The notes under the pieces were generated by a model, which saw only the letters and a list, made by a program, of their open reading frames with translations, ran no database searches and had not been told where the DNA came from. A program made the position numbers and the translations under genes. From NCBI GenBank assembly GCA_025351035.1, contig JANXWT010000311.1, positions 1-6,350 on the forward strand: a stretch of 6,350 bases of DNA, read 5' to 3'. This stretch comes from Opitutia bacterium (GTDB lineage Bacteria > Verrucomicrobiota > Verrucomicrobiia > Opitutales > Opitutaceae). Positions 4,617-6,350 of the stretch are shown here, piece after piece (the first letter of the stretch is position 1; each line of letters opens with the position of its first letter).

Positions 4617-6239
4617 TCAAATCGACAGGCCGACGTCGCCTTCGAGCACGGAGGTCTTCAGCTGCGGGTGTTCTCCGCTCTTCCACAGCGCAGCGGTGAG
4701 CGCGACGCGATACCGGAGGGGGCCGCCGTCGGGGCTTTCGCTGCGCGTGATGGGGCGCGGGATGCAGACGAACTCGGTGCGCATCTCGGCGGCCGACAAT
4801 CGGACCTTCGCGTAACCGTGTCCGCCGAGATCGAGGAATTCGAGGTGCGGCGCGACTTCCGGATTGGAGAGGGCGCGGGCGCGTTGCAGGTCGAGGCTCT
4901 TGGCGTATTCGAGGCACGAGCGGACGCCGTGCCGCAGCAGCATGTTGTAGGTCCAGTCAGGCTTCGCTCCCTCCCGGTCGAGGAGAAACAGTTCGCGCAG
5001 CGGAACATTTTTCCGGAGACCGTGCTCAAGAGCCTCCATGGTGTTGGGACTGATGAGCGACCCTCCGACGAAGCTCAGGCCGACGGGCTCGAACTTGCCG
5101 GGCGGAAGCTCCGAGGTCGCATATCCCGCCCAGAAGCTATGCCGATCGCCCGAGACGATGGCGAAGCCGGTGATCTTGGCGTCGCGAACGAGATTGTAGA
5201 TCTCCGCGCGCTCGGCGTAGGCGGTGCCCCAGTCACCTCCATAGATGGACGCGTAGCCACCGGCTTTCGGCCAAGCCTCCTTGGTGAGACCCGGGGGCAG
5301 GTTCTGCGGGTCAACGCGCCGGTCCAGTGCGCCCAGCGAGTTCCCCCAGATCTTCCATGTGGCGGTCGAGCTCTTGAGCTTGTCCTTGAACCAGGCTTTC
5401 TGCTCCGCCCCGATGAGCGTTTGCGGCGGCGCGCTCCGCTGCGGGTTCGGCCCGCGCGTCTCGCCGTAGCAGATTTCCGCAGGAGGATTGCCGCCATTGA
5501 AATCGCGCCCGCCGTCGAGCGCCCGAAACCCCGCCTCGGGGAACATCCCCTGGAATTCGCCGTTGCCGAGCTTGTTGAGGGACGGATCGATGAAGGGATC
5601 CGCGCTCCGATAGCTGTGTTGGTCGGTGATGATCACGTCGAGATGGCGGCCGTAACGAAACGCCCGGTAGCCCTTCAGGCTGTTGATCGCCGTCAGGTTG
5701 TTCGGTTCGATCCCCAGCCCGTCGCTGTCCCATTCCTGGATCGGAACGTTTTCCACCGCGGGTGGATCGAAACGCTCAAGTGTCCCGCTCGGAGGGGCGA
5801 CCCGCGCGGGGAGAAATTCGAACCAAGCCTGATTCGCCGCGATCTTGACGCTCTGGCCCGGCCGCTCGAACGCGGGGGTCTTCACGATGCTTTGCCAACC
5901 TTGCCACGAGAATTCGTGGTTGTCCCAGATCGCAACGAAGGGCCAGCGCGCGCGAGCGTCCTGGAGGTCGGGATCGGCGAGATAGCCTTTGTAGATGGCC
6001 CGGTAGCCTTCGACCGTCAGCGGGATGTGGAAATCACCGACCTTGTGGCCGCCGGGGATGCGCGCGACCTCATAGATCGTGCGATCGTAGCGGGTCTTCA
6101 CCTCGTCGGGATACTGCACGACCTCGTAGATGAAATCGCCCAGATGCAGAACGAAACCGAACTGCTCGGCGGCGGGCGCGCGTTCGTCCTCGTAAATCAT
6201 CCGGCGATAACCGTTGAGCTTGCCCTTGACGTGACCGCC
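4617..6239 (-). pseudogene. phoD: PhoD-family alkaline phosphatase, 5' part removed by IS insertion
   Basis: Secreted metallophosphoesterase that releases phosphate from phosphodiesters and monoesters. The phosphatase-derived part is 541 codons. Counting residues from the GTG at 6311, metal-site and family motifs are LHLGDFIYE (55-63, Asp59), WDNHEFSWQGW (129-139), AFRYGRHLDVIITDQHSYRS (217-236), TWKIWGNSL (318-326, Asn324) and IVSGDRHSFWAGYA (385-398, Asp389 and His391). What is missing is the Tat-type signal, the N-terminal beta domain and the 'FAF.SC' strand that carries the metal-binding Cys in PhoD enzymes; homology starts only at about GKLNGYRRMIYEDERAP (30-46). The boundary coincides with the IS end at 6240. 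The open frame runs on into the IS to a GTG at 6311, but those 24 codons are antisense IS sequence. The next in-frame start is ATG 6200. Without signal or first motif the product should be inactive and unexported. Neighbours give no phosphate-regulon context. Confidence 0.88.
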
Positions 6240-6265
6240 TGAAACGGAGCCAGGGCTGGTGTTAG
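6240..6265 (+). repeat. Probable terminal inverted repeat (left) of the IS
   Basis: The element appears to begin with TGAAACGGAGCCAGGGCTGG. The extent of the inverted repeat cannot be fixed without the right end; the 26-base span is an estimate based on usual IS3-family terminal repeats. Confidence 0.45.
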
Positions 6266-6278
6266 TCTGGGCAACCTG

Positions 6279-6284
6279 AAAGGA
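6279..6284 (+). promoter_or_regulatory. Ribosome binding site of IS orfA
   Basis: AAAGGA lies 9 bases before ATG 6294, good strength and spacing, and supports the chosen orfA start. Confidence 0.6.
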
Positions 6285-6293
6285 CCCTAGACC

Positions 6294-6350
6294 ATGAAAG
6301 GCAAACGTCACACGACCGAAGACAAGATCCGCATTCTGCGGGCCGCCGAC
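6294..6350 (+). CDS. IS3-family transposase OrfA (N-terminal 19 codons, cut by window edge)
   Basis: Reads MKGKRHTTEDKIRILRAAD, the start of the helix-turn-helix protein OrfA of IS3-family elements (typical beginning 'MK.KR.T.E.KI.ILR.AD'). OrfA binds the terminal inverted repeats. The transposase OrfAB is normally made by frameshifting into a downstream orfB with a DDE catalytic domain, which would lie to the right of this window. It is divergent to the phosphatase gene it interrupts. With only 19 codons visible, the subgroup cannot be settled; the pattern suits the IS407-like branch. Whether the element is intact is unknown. Confidence 0.82.
   Translation, partial: MKGKRHTTEDKIRILRAAD

Larger units (their letters stand above)
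6240..6350 (+). mobile_element. IS3-family insertion sequence, left end (continues past window)
   Basis: Element boundary placed at TGAAAC (6240-6245), because IS3-family ends begin with TG and because PhoD-like coding stops being recognisable exactly here. It carries a 53-base leader and then orfA. The other end, the inverted-repeat partner and the target-site duplication lie outside the window, so the family is assigned from the OrfA N-terminus and the terminal TG only. Confidence 0.8.

Noticed and set aside
4590..6242. Plus-strand open frame of about 550 codons opposite the phosphatase gene
   Set aside because: It mirrors the phosphatase codon by codon in GC-rich DNA, has no recognisable motifs, and the minus strand carries all PhoD motifs.

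Overview
The window looks like chromosomal DNA of a GC-rich Gram-negative bacterium. It carries lipopolysaccharide genes (kdsC, lptC, lptA, lptB) next to hprK. This combination, the style of the proteins and the dispersed repeats suggest Verrucomicrobiota (Opitutaceae-like). That placement is a guess from recall, not a computed result. All recognised genes lie on the minus strand and read right to left, except the insertion-sequence gene that enters at the right edge on the plus strand.

Right end (6350 to 4617): the left end of an IS3-family insertion sequence, with the first 19 codons of its orfA (6294-6350), abuts a PhoD-family alkaline phosphatase gene (4617-6239). The phosphatase has lost its secretion signal, N-terminal domain and the first metal-site motif. 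It reads as the 3' part of an interrupted gene.

Middle (4616 to 3698): a 207-base intergenic stretch holds a perfect 20-base palindrome and several small hairpins. It is followed by an unrecognised two-membrane-segment protein (3840-4409) with visibly lower GC (about 53% on four hand-counted lines). A dispersed-repeat palindrome of the 'HSERSEESR' type lies just beyond its stop codon. This stretch looks like accessory DNA.

Left half (3697 to 1): a compact small-protein pair resembling a type II toxin-antitoxin module (antitoxin-like 3494-3697, ParE/RelE-like 3241-3501, 8-base overlap) ends 4 bases before kdsC. Then kdsC, lptC, lptA and lptB run with 4-base overlaps or a 2-base gap, followed after 87 bases by hprK, which leaves the window at its left edge. 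KdsC finishes KDO synthesis for the lipopolysaccharide core. LptC, LptA and LptB belong to the machine that moves finished lipopolysaccharide to the outer membrane. HprK is the serine kinase/phosphorylase of HPr and links the cluster to carbon or phosphotransferase signalling.

I see no clear novel multi-gene system. The most notable points are the IS interruption of phoD, the toxin-antitoxin-like pair welded to the head of a probably essential envelope operon, a heptamer tandem repeat that supplies the kdsC N-terminus, and the low-GC orphan gene flanked by repeats.
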